Of a stretch of 64,000 bases of DNA, positions 8,200-16,357 are shown piece after piece (position 1 is the stretch's first letter; the number at the start of each line of letters is the position of its first letter). Source of the stretch: Thermoanaerobaculia bacterium (GTDB taxonomy: Bacteria; Acidobacteriota; Thermoanaerobaculia; Gp7-AA8); NCBI GenBank assembly GCA_017883205.1, contig JADGNZ010000014.1, positions 1-64,000 on the forward strand, written 5' to 3'. Made by a program: the position numbers and the translations under genes. The notes beneath the pieces were generated by a model. The model was not told the DNA's origin and made no database searches. It saw nothing but the letters and a program-made list of their open reading frames with translations.

Positions 8200-9261
8200 A
8201 TGCGGAAACTCGTCCTTGCCATCGGCGCCTGGATCATTGCCATCACATCCGCGCACTTTGTGCTGAACGTGAATTGGCAGGTGCTGATGAATGACCGGCT
8301 GCCGGAGGGACAGCGGAAACTGAATGTCGCGTACATCCCGGTAACGTGACATCTGGCTTGCCCGGTCACCGACTACATCTCCGCCTACTCGCAGTCCGGA
8401 CATCTGTTCATCCCGCGCATGTTTCAGGGATTCCCTGAGATCAAAGAAGCGCTGATGTCCAACAAGATGCAGGCGGCGTTCATGGTCGCGCCGATGGCAA
8501 TCGCTCTGCGGGCTCAGGGCGTTCCGGTGAAGATTGTGTACCTCGGCCACCGCTACGGTTCGGCTGTCGTCGTCCGCAGTGACGGCCCGGTCCATCGTGT
8601 GTCCGATCTGCGCGGACGGATCGTGGCCGTGCCCAGCCGTTTTTCGGACGAGCGGCTGATTGTCTTCCGGGCCATGGCCGCGAATGGTCTGGATGCGAAG
8701 AAAGACCTTCGCATGGTGGAGATGGCGCCGCCGGATGTGGCCGGAGCCCTTGCCGCGGGCGCGATCGACGCGTTCTCGATGGGCGAGCCGTATCCGTCAC
8801 AAGCGGAGATCGGAGGTTTCGGCCGTGTACTCTTTCACGCGAGGGAGTACTGGCCCGATTTCATCTCCTGCGTGCTCGTCGTCCGGCAGGACGTGATCGA
8901 TAAGCGCCCCGATGCGGTGCAGGTGCTGGTCGACGGCATCGCGCGATCGGGACTCTGGCTCGACGAAAAGGAGCGCGCGAAACGCCATCGTCTGCACGCC
9001 GCCGATTTCGTCGGACGCTTCTACTACCACCAGGATCCGAAACTCCTCCGCTGGGCGCTGACGAATCCGATCGACCGCGTGAAGTACGAGCCGCTCTCGC
9101 CGCGCCGCGCCGACTTCGAAACGATCGTCAATCTGATGGTGCAGACCGGAGTTCTCGACCACGCCATCCCGTTCGAAGACTTCGTCGACACACGTTTCGC
9201 CGAGGGCGCGCACGCGATGACGGCATGGAAGTACGAAGCGGGGGATGATCGGGCGAGGTGA
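8200..9261 (+). CDS. ABC importer substrate-binding protein with in-frame UGA (candidate selenoprotein or pseudogene)
   Basis: Translation from ATG 8200 follows a near-perfect ribosome site (aggaggt, 8184-8190) and gives a signal/anchor segment (about residues 2-19). It then reads LNVAYIPVT, meets TGA at codon 50 (8347-8349) and continues in the same frame for 303 codons as an NMT1/SsuA-type binding protein without other breaks. Around the stop the reading is VT-(UGA)-HLACPVTDY. In relatives I recall Cys at this place (VTCHLTCPVTD), so UGA could encode selenocysteine. I remember NCBI family names describing an ABC substrate-binding '(seleno)protein' SaoB; membership is unverified. No fdhF-like SECIS is visible, so a nonsense mutation remains possible. 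Confidence 0.7.
8347..8349 (+). other. In-frame TGA at codon 50 of the binding protein
   Basis: The TGA lies where a Cys is expected, four codons before a conserved-looking Cys (UGA-H-L-A-C). Downstream there is only a weak 4-bp hairpin at 8364-8374 with an ACC loop. This does not match the two clear SECIS elements elsewhere in the window. Confidence 0.6.
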
Positions 9262-9351
9262 AAAGACAGTTGATGGTTTTAGCGCCTTTCCCAAACGTGC
9301 GAAATCATCGAGCGATTGTTTCTCCACGCGCACCACCGTCGTCGAACTACC

Positions 9352-9384
9352 TTGAAATCTCGTCATCAGATGGCGAGATTTCAA
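9352..9384. terminator. Bidirectional hairpin between convergent genes
   Basis: A perfect 11-bp stem (TTGAAATCTCG / CGAGATTTCAA) with an 11-base loop sits between the binding-protein stop and the end of rsmA. No T-tract follows on either strand, so a terminator role is inferred from position. Confidence 0.5.
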
Positions 9385-9406
9385 TGAAGAACCGTAGGAA
9401 TCACGC

Positions 9407-10159
9407 TTACGGGGCGAGTGCGCTGCCGAGCTTCGCAAAATCCTCGAGCGCCAGCCTCTCCGCACGAACGCCTTCATCGATTCCTGCCGACGCCATCGCG
9501 GCGAGGATCTCCTCGCGCGTCCACAGGTCGAGCAGGTTGTTGACCAGTTTCTTGCGGCGCATGCGGAACGAGGCGCTGATGAGCGCGATCAGTTCGTCGG
9601 ACACGAAGGGCTTGCGGTCGGGATCGAGCACGACGACGGCGCTCCGGACTTTCGGCGGCGGGTAGAACGACTTCGGCTCCAGCGTCATGAGGATGCGTGC
9701 CGAGGCGTAGAGACGGACGAAGAGGGTGAGGTAGCCGTAGGCTTCGTCGCCGGGGCGGGCCACCAGCCGGTCCGCGACCTCTTTCTGCAGCATGAAGACG
9801 GCGCGGCGGCAGTTGGGATCGGCGACGACGCGCCGCAGGATGGGCGTGCCGGCGTTGTACGGAAGATTGCCAACGGCGCGGTAGGGTTGGGCGGGGAGGG
9901 GCGCGTTGATGGCGTCTTCATTCACGAGCGTAATGCGATCGCCGAACTGCGCGCGAAGACGCTCCGATAGCTCGGGATCGATCTCGACGGCGACTAGTGC
10001 ATTCGGCAGCTCTGCCAGCTTCTCTGTGAGCACGCCCTCGCCCGGCCCGATCTCGACGACGATGTCATCAGCCTCCGGTTCGACCGCCTCGACGATGCGC
10101 ACCACCGCCCCGCGATTGCGGAGAAAGTGCTGGCCCCACTTCTTTTTTGGATGGCTCAT
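9407..10159 (-). CDS. rsmA: 16S rRNA dimethyladenosine transferase RsmA (KsgA)
   Basis: RsmA dimethylates two adjacent adenines in the 3'-terminal helix of 16S rRNA, a late quality check in small-subunit assembly. The 250-residue product shows KKWGQHFL (6-13), the SAM-binding EIGPGEGVLT (about 36-45), the acidic VEIDP loop and the catalytic NLPYN (about 97-101). A C-terminal helical domain with FRMRRKKLVNNL follows. Length is normal. It stands alone on the minus strand. Confidence 0.97.
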   Translation of the reverse strand: MSHPKKKWGQHFLRNRGAVVRIVEAVEPEADDIVVEIGPGEGVLTEKLAELPNALVAVEIDPELSERLRAQFGDRITLVNEDAINAPLPAQPYRAVGNLPYNAGTPILRRVVADPNCRRAVFMLQKEVADRLVARPGDEAYGYLTLFVRLYASARILMTLEPKSFYPPPKVRSAVVVLDPDRKPFVSDELIALISASFRMRRKKLVNNLLDLWTREEILAAMASAGIDEGVRAERLALEDFAKLGSALAP

Positions 10160-10166
10160 GTGAGGG

Positions 10167-10248
10167 GTGTCGGGTGTCGGGGGTCGGGAGTCGAAATGAG
10201 AAAGGGGAGCGTGAATCCACGTCGCTCCGACTCCCGACTCCCGACTGC
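10167..10248. repeat. Hairpin family B (copy B1)
   Basis: GTCGGGTGTCGGGGGTCGGG words (10167-10193) face CGACTCCCGACTCCCGACTG words (10225-10248) across a ~30-base loop. It sits in the divergent gap between rsmA and moxR, where both promoters should lie. Confidence 0.85.
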
Positions 10249-10286
10249 CGCGTCATTCATCATCGTCCCACGATAAACTCCCAACC

Positions 10287-11276
10287 ATGGATCAGGCCAC
10301 GATCAGTTCGCACATCGCCGCGGCGCACGATGTCATTGCGCGGCTACGCGCCGAGGTAGGGAAGGCGGTGATCGGGCAGGAGGCGATCGTCGACCGGCTC
10401 GTCATCGCGCTCCTGATCCGCGGACACGTTCTCCTCGAAGGCGTTCCCGGACTTGCCAAAACGCTCCTCGCGCGCACGCTCGCCGGCGCCATCGACGCTT
10501 CGTTTCACCGCATCCAGTTCACGCCCGACCTGTTGCCGGCCGACATCACCGGCACGCTGATCTTCGATCCTGCCGGCCGCGCCTTCACGCCGCGGCAGGG
10601 ACCGATCTTCGCGAACCTCGTGCTTGCCGATGAGATCAATCGCGCACCCGCGAAAGTGCAGTCGGCGCTGCTCGAGGCGATGCAGGAACGGCAAGTCACG
10701 ATCGGCGATACTTCCTACCGGCTGCCCGAACCGTTCATCGTGATCGCCACGCAGAACCCGATCGAGCATGAAGGAACGTACGCGCTTCCGGAAGCGCAGG
10801 TCGACCGCTTCGTGATGAAGCTGCGCGTCGGCTATCCGACGCAGGACGAAGAGCTGCGGATGCTCGGCATCTACCTCGATCCGACGGCGCAGCAGATCAG
10901 CATTCAACGCATCCTGAGAATCGTCGAGATCGAGCAGATCGCACACCTCGTGGCCAGCGTCCATGTCGACGAGCGGATCAGCCGCTACATCATCCAGCTC
11001 GTCAGCGCCACGCGGAATCCGGCAAACTTCAAGCTCTCCTCGCTCGTGCCGCACATCGAGTTCGGTGCTTCGCCGCGCGCAACGCTCGCGCTTGCGCACG
11101 TGGCGAAGGGCTACGCGTTCATCCAGGGACGCCCGTACGTGATCCCCGAGGATGTGAAAGCGATTGCGCCGGATGTGCTGCGTCACCGGCTGGTGCTCAG
11201 CTACGAAGCGGCCGCCGAGCAGGTGACCGCCGATGCGATCGTCGAGCAGGTGCTTGGCGCGGTGGCGGTGCCTTGA
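10287..11276 (+). CDS. MoxR family AAA+ ATPase
   Basis: This 329-residue ATPase has Walker A GVPGLAKT at 52-59, Walker B with LVLADEIN near 110-117, the ATQNPIEHEGTY sensor segment and a C-terminal lid. MoxR ATPases work as chaperones with VWA-domain partners; here it heads the operon with DUF58 and two VWA proteins. It most likely remodels or activates those envelope partners. It begins at ATG 10287, 38 bases after the family B hairpin. Confidence 0.95.
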   Translation: MDQATISSHIAAAHDVIARLRAEVGKAVIGQEAIVDRLVIALLIRGHVLLEGVPGLAKTLLARTLAGAIDASFHRIQFTPDLLPADITGTLIFDPAGRAFTPRQGPIFANLVLADEINRAPAKVQSALLEAMQERQVTIGDTSYRLPEPFIVIATQNPIEHEGTYALPEAQVDRFVMKLRVGYPTQDEELRMLGIYLDPTAQQISIQRILRIVEIEQIAHLVASVHVDERISRYIIQLVSATRNPANFKLSSLVPHIEFGASPRATLALAHVAKGYAFIQGRPYVIPEDVKAIAPDVLRHRLVLSYEAAAEQVTADAIVEQVLGAVAVP

Positions 11277-11331
11277 TGGCGGTGCGCGGTTGCGAAGTTG
11301 CGCGGTCCGTACGTTGATCAGTCAAAGGCTC

Positions 11332-11700
11332 ATGGTCCAGACATCCGAAGGCGCCGCGATTCAGAATCTCTTCGAGTCGGACAAATCGCGATTCCCGATC
11401 GAAGGTTGTCGTGCGCTGGTTGCACTACGGTTCAAACAAGATGACCTCGTCCCCAATCTCGACGTTTACTTCTCGACGATCGCCGGTTACGCGTCATCGG
11501 CGGCGACGATAAGTACCTGGGCGCAGGAGCGCGTAGAACGGGCGCGCGACGATCTCGCCTCTTCGTTTCTCGAGAGGTATCCCGATTACGAGGCACTCTT
11601 TCGCGATATTAACGACAGTACAGCGCCTGATCTTGCATGGAGGTTGGACCTTTACGAGGAACTGCGAACGAAGCTTCTTGAATTGATCCGCAGAATGTAG
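11332..11700 (+). CDS. Hypothetical protein inserted in the Bat operon
   Basis: The product is about 122 residues when started at ATG 11332; the frame is open from 11233. It is soluble, with no signal or membrane segment, and has a charged helical C-terminal half (AQERVERARDDLASSF, YEELRTKLLELIRR). I do not recognise a family. It lies between moxR and the DUF58 gene, which are normally adjacent, with gaps of 55 and 51 bases. It may be an insertion by transfer or a lineage-specific partner. The start is uncertain because no clear ribosome site is visible. Confidence 0.55.
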   Translation: MVQTSEGAAIQNLFESDKSRFPIEGCRALVALRFKQDDLVPNLDVYFSTIAGYASSAATISTWAQERVERARDDLASSFLERYPDYEALFRDINDSTAPDLAWRLDLYEELRTKLLELIRRM

Positions 11701-11751
11701 CCCGCGCTATCAAAGGCGGCGACCCGACAACAGGAGCAACCCAACAGAACC

Positions 11752-12648
11752 ATGTTCATCCGCCGCAAGAAGCCGATCCTACGACCACCGCTGGCGCGGC
11801 GTGTTCGCGATCTTGAAGTTCTTTCCGCGCGATTGATCCGAGCCGGGTTCGCGGGCGATTATCACTCGGCGTTTCATGGACGTGGGATCGAGTTTTCGCA
11901 GGTCCGCGAGTACCAGCCGGGGGACGACGTGCGAACGATCGACTGGAACGTCACTGCCCGCAGCGGGGCGCCGCACGTGAAGGAGTTCATCGAAGAGCGC
12001 GACCTGACGGTGCTCGTAGCCATCGACGTCTCCGGCTCGATGGCGTTCGGCTCGGTCGACTGGCGCAAGTGCGACATCGCGGCGGAGCTGGCGGCAGTCT
12101 TCGCATTCTCTGCCGCGGAGAGCTCGGACCGGATCGGATTGCTTCTCTTCTCGAACAACGTTCGCCGCTACATTCCGCCGCGGCGCGGCCGGATGCACGC
12201 GCAAGTGATCGTCCGTGCCGCGGTCGATGCAGCCATGCGCGGATGCGAGGGGGTCGCGGATCTCGACGCCGCGGCGCGTTATCTCGAGCACGTTAGCGCG
12301 CGGCGTGCGGTGGTCATCGTCATCAGCGACTTCCTCGATCAGAATTTCGAGCGGACGATGCGCCGCCTCAATCGCCGCCACGATGTGGTGGCCATCGCCG
12401 TAACCGATCCGCGCGAGGATCGGTTTCCCGAAGGAGGTCTGGCCCGCGTGATCGATGCGGAGCGCGGCGTGCAGCGGCTGGTCGATCTTCGACGGGCTGG
12501 CGTCGGAGGCCGCGCCGAGGCGCGGCGGACGCTGAATGAAAGGCGCTTCCGCGCCGCCGGGATCGATCACCTGTCGGTGTCGACCGCGATTGGATACGAC
12601 CGCGACCTCTTGCGATTCTTCCGCGAGCGTGGCATCCGGAGGCGATGA
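11752..12648 (+). CDS. DUF58 domain protein (Bat operon)
   Basis: This 298-residue protein has the DUF58 hallmark (GRGIEFSQVREYQPGDD then RTIDWNVTARSG, about residues 44-72) followed by a VWA-like fold with DVSGSM near 92-97. The latter could bind a divalent metal. DUF58 proteins are encoded next to MoxR ATPases and VWA membrane proteins and are thought to belong to the same envelope complex. No signal peptide is visible, so it is likely cytoplasmic or peripheral. The ribosome site is weak (caggagcaa ~15 bases upstream). Confidence 0.92.
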   Translation: MFIRRKKPILRPPLARRVRDLEVLSARLIRAGFAGDYHSAFHGRGIEFSQVREYQPGDDVRTIDWNVTARSGAPHVKEFIEERDLTVLVAIDVSGSMAFGSVDWRKCDIAAELAAVFAFSAAESSDRIGLLLFSNNVRRYIPPRRGRMHAQVIVRAAVDAAMRGCEGVADLDAAARYLEHVSARRAVVIVISDFLDQNFERTMRRLNRRHDVVAIAVTDPREDRFPEGGLARVIDAERGVQRLVDLRRAGVGGRAEARRTLNERRFRAAGIDHLSVSTAIGYDRDLLRFFRERGIRRR

Positions 12649-12722
12649 ATGCCGAACGATGAACGGCCGGCATCGCGTGAATTTGTGTTCCTCGTTCCTC
12701 GTTCCTCCTTCGGCATTCGATA
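12645..12722. repeat. Hairpin related to family D (copy D3)
   Basis: GAATGCCGAACGATGAACG (12649 onward) faces CGTTCCTCCTTCGGCATTCG (about 12700-12720). It overlaps the DUF58 stop and ends four bases before the start codon of the next gene, within one operon. Confidence 0.75.
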
Positions 12723-12725
12723 GAG

Positions 12726-13562
12726 ATGCTCGCTCTCCTGCTCCTCACCGCGATCACGACCTTTCAGCCAGCCCGGCCGACGGTCGGCGATCCCATCACG
12801 ATCGATTTCGCGGCCCCCACCACGGTCGATCCATCGCCCGACTACGAGGTCGTTTCGCGCAACAACCGGCAGGTCGTGATTCGGACGTTCGTGCCGCACA
12901 CGATCGCGGTAACCGGGAAAACGGCAGACGGACCAGTCAGCGTGATGATTCCGATTCATTCGGTGCTGAAACCGGACGACAAGCTGGAGCCGGCGCCGTT
13001 GAAGCCGCCGAAGGCAGAGCCGTGGCCGCGTCTGCCTTTTATCGTCATCGGCATCGCGGCGCTGTGCGCGATTGGGGCTTGGACAGCGGTGGTCCTGCTG
13101 GCCAGAAGGCGGACACCAAAGCCGGTTGTCGTGATCGTGCCGGCGGAGGAGTTTCGGTCGCGAGTACTTCGGCTGCGGCGCGCGGCGATCGGGATGCGCT
13201 GGGCTTATCTCGCCGACGCGGTTCGCTCCTATCTCGCCTCGGTCCGCTCTGACCTCGGCGCGGAGTTGACGACGGCAGAGTTGCTGGCGCGGGTGGAAGA
13301 GCGCGACCAACTTCATGAAGTCGCCGGCGAGCCGCCGGCGGAACAGCCGCCGGGCCGGCGGCGCTACGACACGACGGGCTACGATGCGCGCGAGACTCTC
13401 GGGGAGATCCTTCATCAGGGGGATCTCGAAAAGTTCTCGCCGTGGGGACCGGCGCCGGCGGATTTCGATGATGCGGTCAAACGTGCGCTGGAGATTCCGT
13501 TGTGGATTGAGCCTCCGCCCGAGCCTGCGGCCGCGCCTATCGAGCAGGAGGCGGCGGCGTGA
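12726..13562 (+). CDS. DUF4381-like single-pass membrane protein of the Bat operon
   Basis: This 278-residue protein has an N-terminal signal-like segment, an extracytoplasmic part of about 80 residues, a membrane helix at about 100-122 (PFIVIGIAALCAIGAWTAVV) and a cytoplasmic tail. The tail is rich in Arg, Pro and Ala, with segments VRSYLA and TTAELLARV that resemble DUF4381 proteins found in Bat operons. Function is unknown; it probably bridges the periplasmic and cytoplasmic parts of the complex. The stop overlaps the next gene's GTG start by four bases, showing coupling. Confidence 0.75.
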   Translation: MLALLLLTAITTFQPARPTVGDPITIDFAAPTTVDPSPDYEVVSRNNRQVVIRTFVPHTIAVTGKTADGPVSVMIPIHSVLKPDDKLEPAPLKPPKAEPWPRLPFIVIGIAALCAIGAWTAVVLLARRRTPKPVVVIVPAEEFRSRVLRLRRAAIGMRWAYLADAVRSYLASVRSDLGAELTTAELLARVEERDQLHEVAGEPPAEQPPGRRRYDTTGYDARETLGEILHQGDLEKFSPWGPAPADFDDAVKRALEIPLWIEPPPEPAAAPIEQEAAA

Positions 13563-14566
13563 TTCGCTTTGCCAATCCGCTCTGGCTTTTGCTGATCCTG
13601 GCGGTTGCTGCGCGCATCGCGCTGGTCGTGCGCGACCGGCGCAGAGGCTTTGCCTCATTCACGATCTCCTCGCTCTCGCTGGTCAGTCCGAAACAGAGTC
13701 TGCGGGCGCAGCTTGCGGGCGTGCCGTTTCTGCTGGAGTCGCTCGCTGCGCTGGCGATGATCGTGGCGCTTTCGCGGCCGCAGCGCGTGACGAGGATGGC
13801 CTCGAACGACCGTTACGGCATCGACATCGTGATCGCGCTCGATGCCTCGGGCAGCATGGCAGCTGAAGATTTCAAACCACGCAATCGATTCGCGGTGGCC
13901 AAGGAGCTGATCGGCAACTTCATCGACCGCAGACAGGACGACCGGATCGGAATCGTGACGTTCGGCGTGCGTGCCGCGACGCGCGTGCCGATCACGTACG
14001 ACCGCGATATCGCCGGCGCGATTCTCGAGCGTGCCGAAGTCGGCGAGAATGGCGATGGCACCGCGATCGGCCACGCTATCGCAACCTGTGTCAACCGATT
14101 GCGCACATCGAAGACGCGCAGCCGGATCATCATTCTGGTCACGGACGGCGTGAATAACGCCGGCTCAATCGATCCGCTCACGGCGGCGCAGCTTGCCGCT
14201 CGGTCCGGCATCAAGATCTACACGATCGGCGTCGGCAGCCGCGGTCCGGTGCCGATTCCGATGAAGCGCCAGGATCCGTTCACGGGCGAGATCGTGACGA
14301 CGTATCAACTCGTCCGCGCCGACATCGACGAGGAGACGCTGGCCGCAATTGCAAAAGCGACGAACGGCGAGTACTTCCGCGCCACGGACGCGCACACGAT
14401 GGGCGCGGTGCTCGACCGCATCGATCATCTCGAGAAAACGCGACTCAGCGCGCCCAAGAGCGAGCGGATCGAAGAGCTGTACGGCGCGCCGCTCGCGGCC
14501 GGGATCGCAGCGCTTGCGCTTGCGCTGCTGGCGGGAGAAACGGTGTGGCAGAAGGTGACGGCGTGA
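13559..14566 (+). CDS. VWA domain membrane protein (BatA-like)
   Basis: This 335-residue protein has membrane segments at about 8-24 and 54-72, a VWA domain with the MIDAS motif DASGSM (95-100), and a C-terminal membrane helix at about 308-325. VWA domains use a bound Mg ion to hold partner proteins. Members of this family stand next to MoxR and are implicated in aerotolerance, virulence or complex assembly in different bacteria. The start is GTG 13559, overlapping the previous stop (GTGA). Confidence 0.92.
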   Translation: MIRFANPLWLLLILAVAARIALVVRDRRRGFASFTISSLSLVSPKQSLRAQLAGVPFLLESLAALAMIVALSRPQRVTRMASNDRYGIDIVIALDASGSMAAEDFKPRNRFAVAKELIGNFIDRRQDDRIGIVTFGVRAATRVPITYDRDIAGAILERAEVGENGDGTAIGHAIATCVNRLRTSKTRSRIIILVTDGVNNAGSIDPLTAAQLAARSGIKIYTIGVGSRGPVPIPMKRQDPFTGEIVTTYQLVRADIDEETLAAIAKATNGEYFRATDAHTMGAVLDRIDHLEKTRLSAPKSERIEELYGAPLAAGIAALALALLAGETVWQKVTA

Positions 14567-14584
14567 AGGCAGGGAGCAGGGAAA

Positions 14585-14740
14585 CCAGAGATCAGAGATC
14601 GAGGGCCCGCGCTGGCCGTCCTCGTCTGATCTCTGCTTCCTTGTCTCTGAATCACCGATCAGCGATCAGAGATCAGAGATCAGGAATCGGAGCCTGCGCA
14701 GACCGTCATCACCTGATATCTGATCTCTTGTCTCTGATCA
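14585..14740. repeat. Hairpin family C (copy C2, double)
   Basis: Several AGAGATCAGAGATC words face CTGATCTCTGCTTCCTTGTC and CTGATATCTGATCTCTTGTC words. It separates the two VWA genes of one operon, so it is unlikely to be a full terminator. Confidence 0.85.
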
Positions 14741-14768
14741 CTCCGGAGCCAGGCAGGAGCCACCTCCC

Positions 14769-15731
14769 GTGACCGCCTTCACTTTCCGCGCGCCCCAACT
14801 TCTCTGGCTCGCGCTAATCGTTCCTCTCGCGCTGCTCTTTTTCGTCTCGCGAGAGCGCACACGAACGCGCATTGCGCGGCGTTTTGTCTCGGAGCGGCTC
14901 CGCGGGATTACCAATCCGCTGCGATCGATCCGTCCGTGGCTCGTTGCGCTGGCGCTGCTGGGCTGCGTGGCCGCGCTGGCGGGACCGGAAATGGGCTTTC
15001 GCATCGTTCCGATCGAAGCGCGCGAGACGAACCGTGTGATCGTGATGGACGTCTCGCTCAGCATGCTGGCGCAGGATGTCGGCACCTCGCGCCTCGACGC
15101 GGCAAAGGCAATCGCCAAGCGAATCATCGACGCGCAGTCGGGACGCGTCGGTCTGGTCATCTTCGAGTCGGCGGCCGAGGTTGGTTCGCCGCTGACGAGC
15201 GACGGCGAGGCGGTGGAGGCTCTGCTCGATTCGATTCAGGCAGGCGAGGTCTCGAATCCAGGCTCTGACATTTCGGTGGCGTTGAGCGCGGCGCTCCGCC
15301 TGGTCGCCGGTGATCCAGCGCAGAGCGGCGACATCGTCGTCATCAGCGACGGCGAGGATCAGGGTACGAAGCTCGACGAGGCGATCGCTAAACTGGCGCA
15401 GCGCGGAATTCCGGTCTCGACGATCCTCGTCGGCACCAGCGGGGGAAGCACGATTCCGCGACCGGAAGGTGGCGGCAATCTTCGCGACGACAGCGGCCAG
15501 ATCGTCACGACGTACGCGCGTCCCGAGGTGCTGCAGAAGATTGCCAGCGCAACAGGAGGAACGTTTTATGCGAATCCGTTCGGCGAGCACGCGCTTGATT
15601 CGCTTGCCGCGGCCGGCGGCGTGAAGCGACAGAAGAATGTCCGCATTCCGATCGAGCGCTATCAGTGGCCGCTTGCGTTTGCATGGGTCGCCTTCTTCCT
15701 CGGGTCGCTGGCCAATCGAGGCGCAGAATGA
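14769..15731 (+). CDS. VWA domain membrane protein (BatB-like)
   Basis: This 320-residue paralogue of the upstream VWA protein has membrane segments at about 10-26 and 56-72. Its MIDAS-like motif is DVSLSM (94-99), with Leu replacing the usual Gly, and a C-terminal helix near 300-315 follows. A late IVTTYARPEVLQKIASATGG segment resembles the corresponding one in the first VWA protein. It starts with GTG 14769 after the hairpin and overlaps the next gene's ATG by four bases. It probably forms a pair with the BatA-like protein. Confidence 0.92.
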   Translation: MTAFTFRAPQLLWLALIVPLALLFFVSRERTRTRIARRFVSERLRGITNPLRSIRPWLVALALLGCVAALAGPEMGFRIVPIEARETNRVIVMDVSLSMLAQDVGTSRLDAAKAIAKRIIDAQSGRVGLVIFESAAEVGSPLTSDGEAVEALLDSIQAGEVSNPGSDISVALSAALRLVAGDPAQSGDIVVISDGEDQGTKLDEAIAKLAQRGIPVSTILVGTSGGSTIPRPEGGGNLRDDSGQIVTTYARPEVLQKIASATGGTFYANPFGEHALDSLAAAGGVKRQKNVRIPIERYQWPLAFAWVAFFLGSLANRGAE

Positions 15732-16357
15732 AAATCGCCATTGCGATTCTCCTCATCGCGGGACTTCCATTCGTCGAGCGGTTCACTCGCGAAAGCAATT
15801 CGCATGCGGCCAACGCGCGCGGTGTGAAGCAATTCGCTGCGAAGAAGTACGCCGAGGCGCAGCAGTCGTTCGCCACGGCCAACAGCACCGCTACCTCACC
15901 AACCCGCGCCTTCAACATCGGCACGGCCGAGATCGCAGCAGGAAACCGCGAGGCTGGAGCGGCGACGATCGCAAAGGCACTGGCGGATCCTTCGCTCCGT
16001 CCCGACGCGCTCTTCAACCGCGGCAACAGCGCGCTGGCCGCGAATGCGTTCGATTATGCCATCCGCGACTACACCGAAACGTTGCGGCTCAGGCCATCAG
16101 ACACCGCGGCCAAGCGCAACCTCGAGATCGCTCTTCGCAAGAAGCAGGCGATGCAACAGCAGCAGGGAGGCAATGGCGGCAAACAACCGAATGCCGGCCA
16201 GCAGCCGCAACCGAAACCGGTGCCGCAACCGGGTGACCAAAAGAAGAAGAGCGATTCGTATGAGGATGCGTTGTTGCGGTCTGTGCAACAGCAGGAACAG
16301 GAAGAGCTGACGCGGATGCACAAGCCCAGCCGCGAGAATCTGCATGTGGGTTGGTGA
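15728..16357 (+). CDS. TPR protein (BatC-like)
   Basis: This 209-residue protein starts at ATG 15728, overlapping the BatB-like stop. It has an N-terminal hydrophobic signal or anchor (about 2-15) and TPR repeats over 25-140 (for example PDALFNRGNSALAANAFDYA). A Gln/Pro/Gly-rich linker and a charged end with EDALLRSVQQQEQEEL follow. TPR proteins of Bat operons are thought to hold the complex together in the periplasm. Confidence 0.85.
   Translation: MKIAIAILLIAGLPFVERFTRESNSHAANARGVKQFAAKKYAEAQQSFATANSTATSPTRAFNIGTAEIAAGNREAGAATIAKALADPSLRPDALFNRGNSALAANAFDYAIRDYTETLRLRPSDTAAKRNLEIALRKKQAMQQQQGGNGGKQPNAGQQPQPKPVPQPGDQKKKSDSYEDALLRSVQQQEQEELTRMHKPSRENLHVGW

Noticed and set aside
8350-8400. 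SECIS downstream of the binding-protein UGA
   Set aside because: A GGTCA is present at 8364-8368, but its flanks are not complementary and the distance is 14 rather than 17 nt; only a 4-bp ACC-loop hairpin forms.
8419-9261. Shorter binding-protein gene starting at ATG 8419
   Set aside because: It would lose the signal segment and the conserved strand before it, while the ATG at 8200 has an excellent ribosome site in the same frame.
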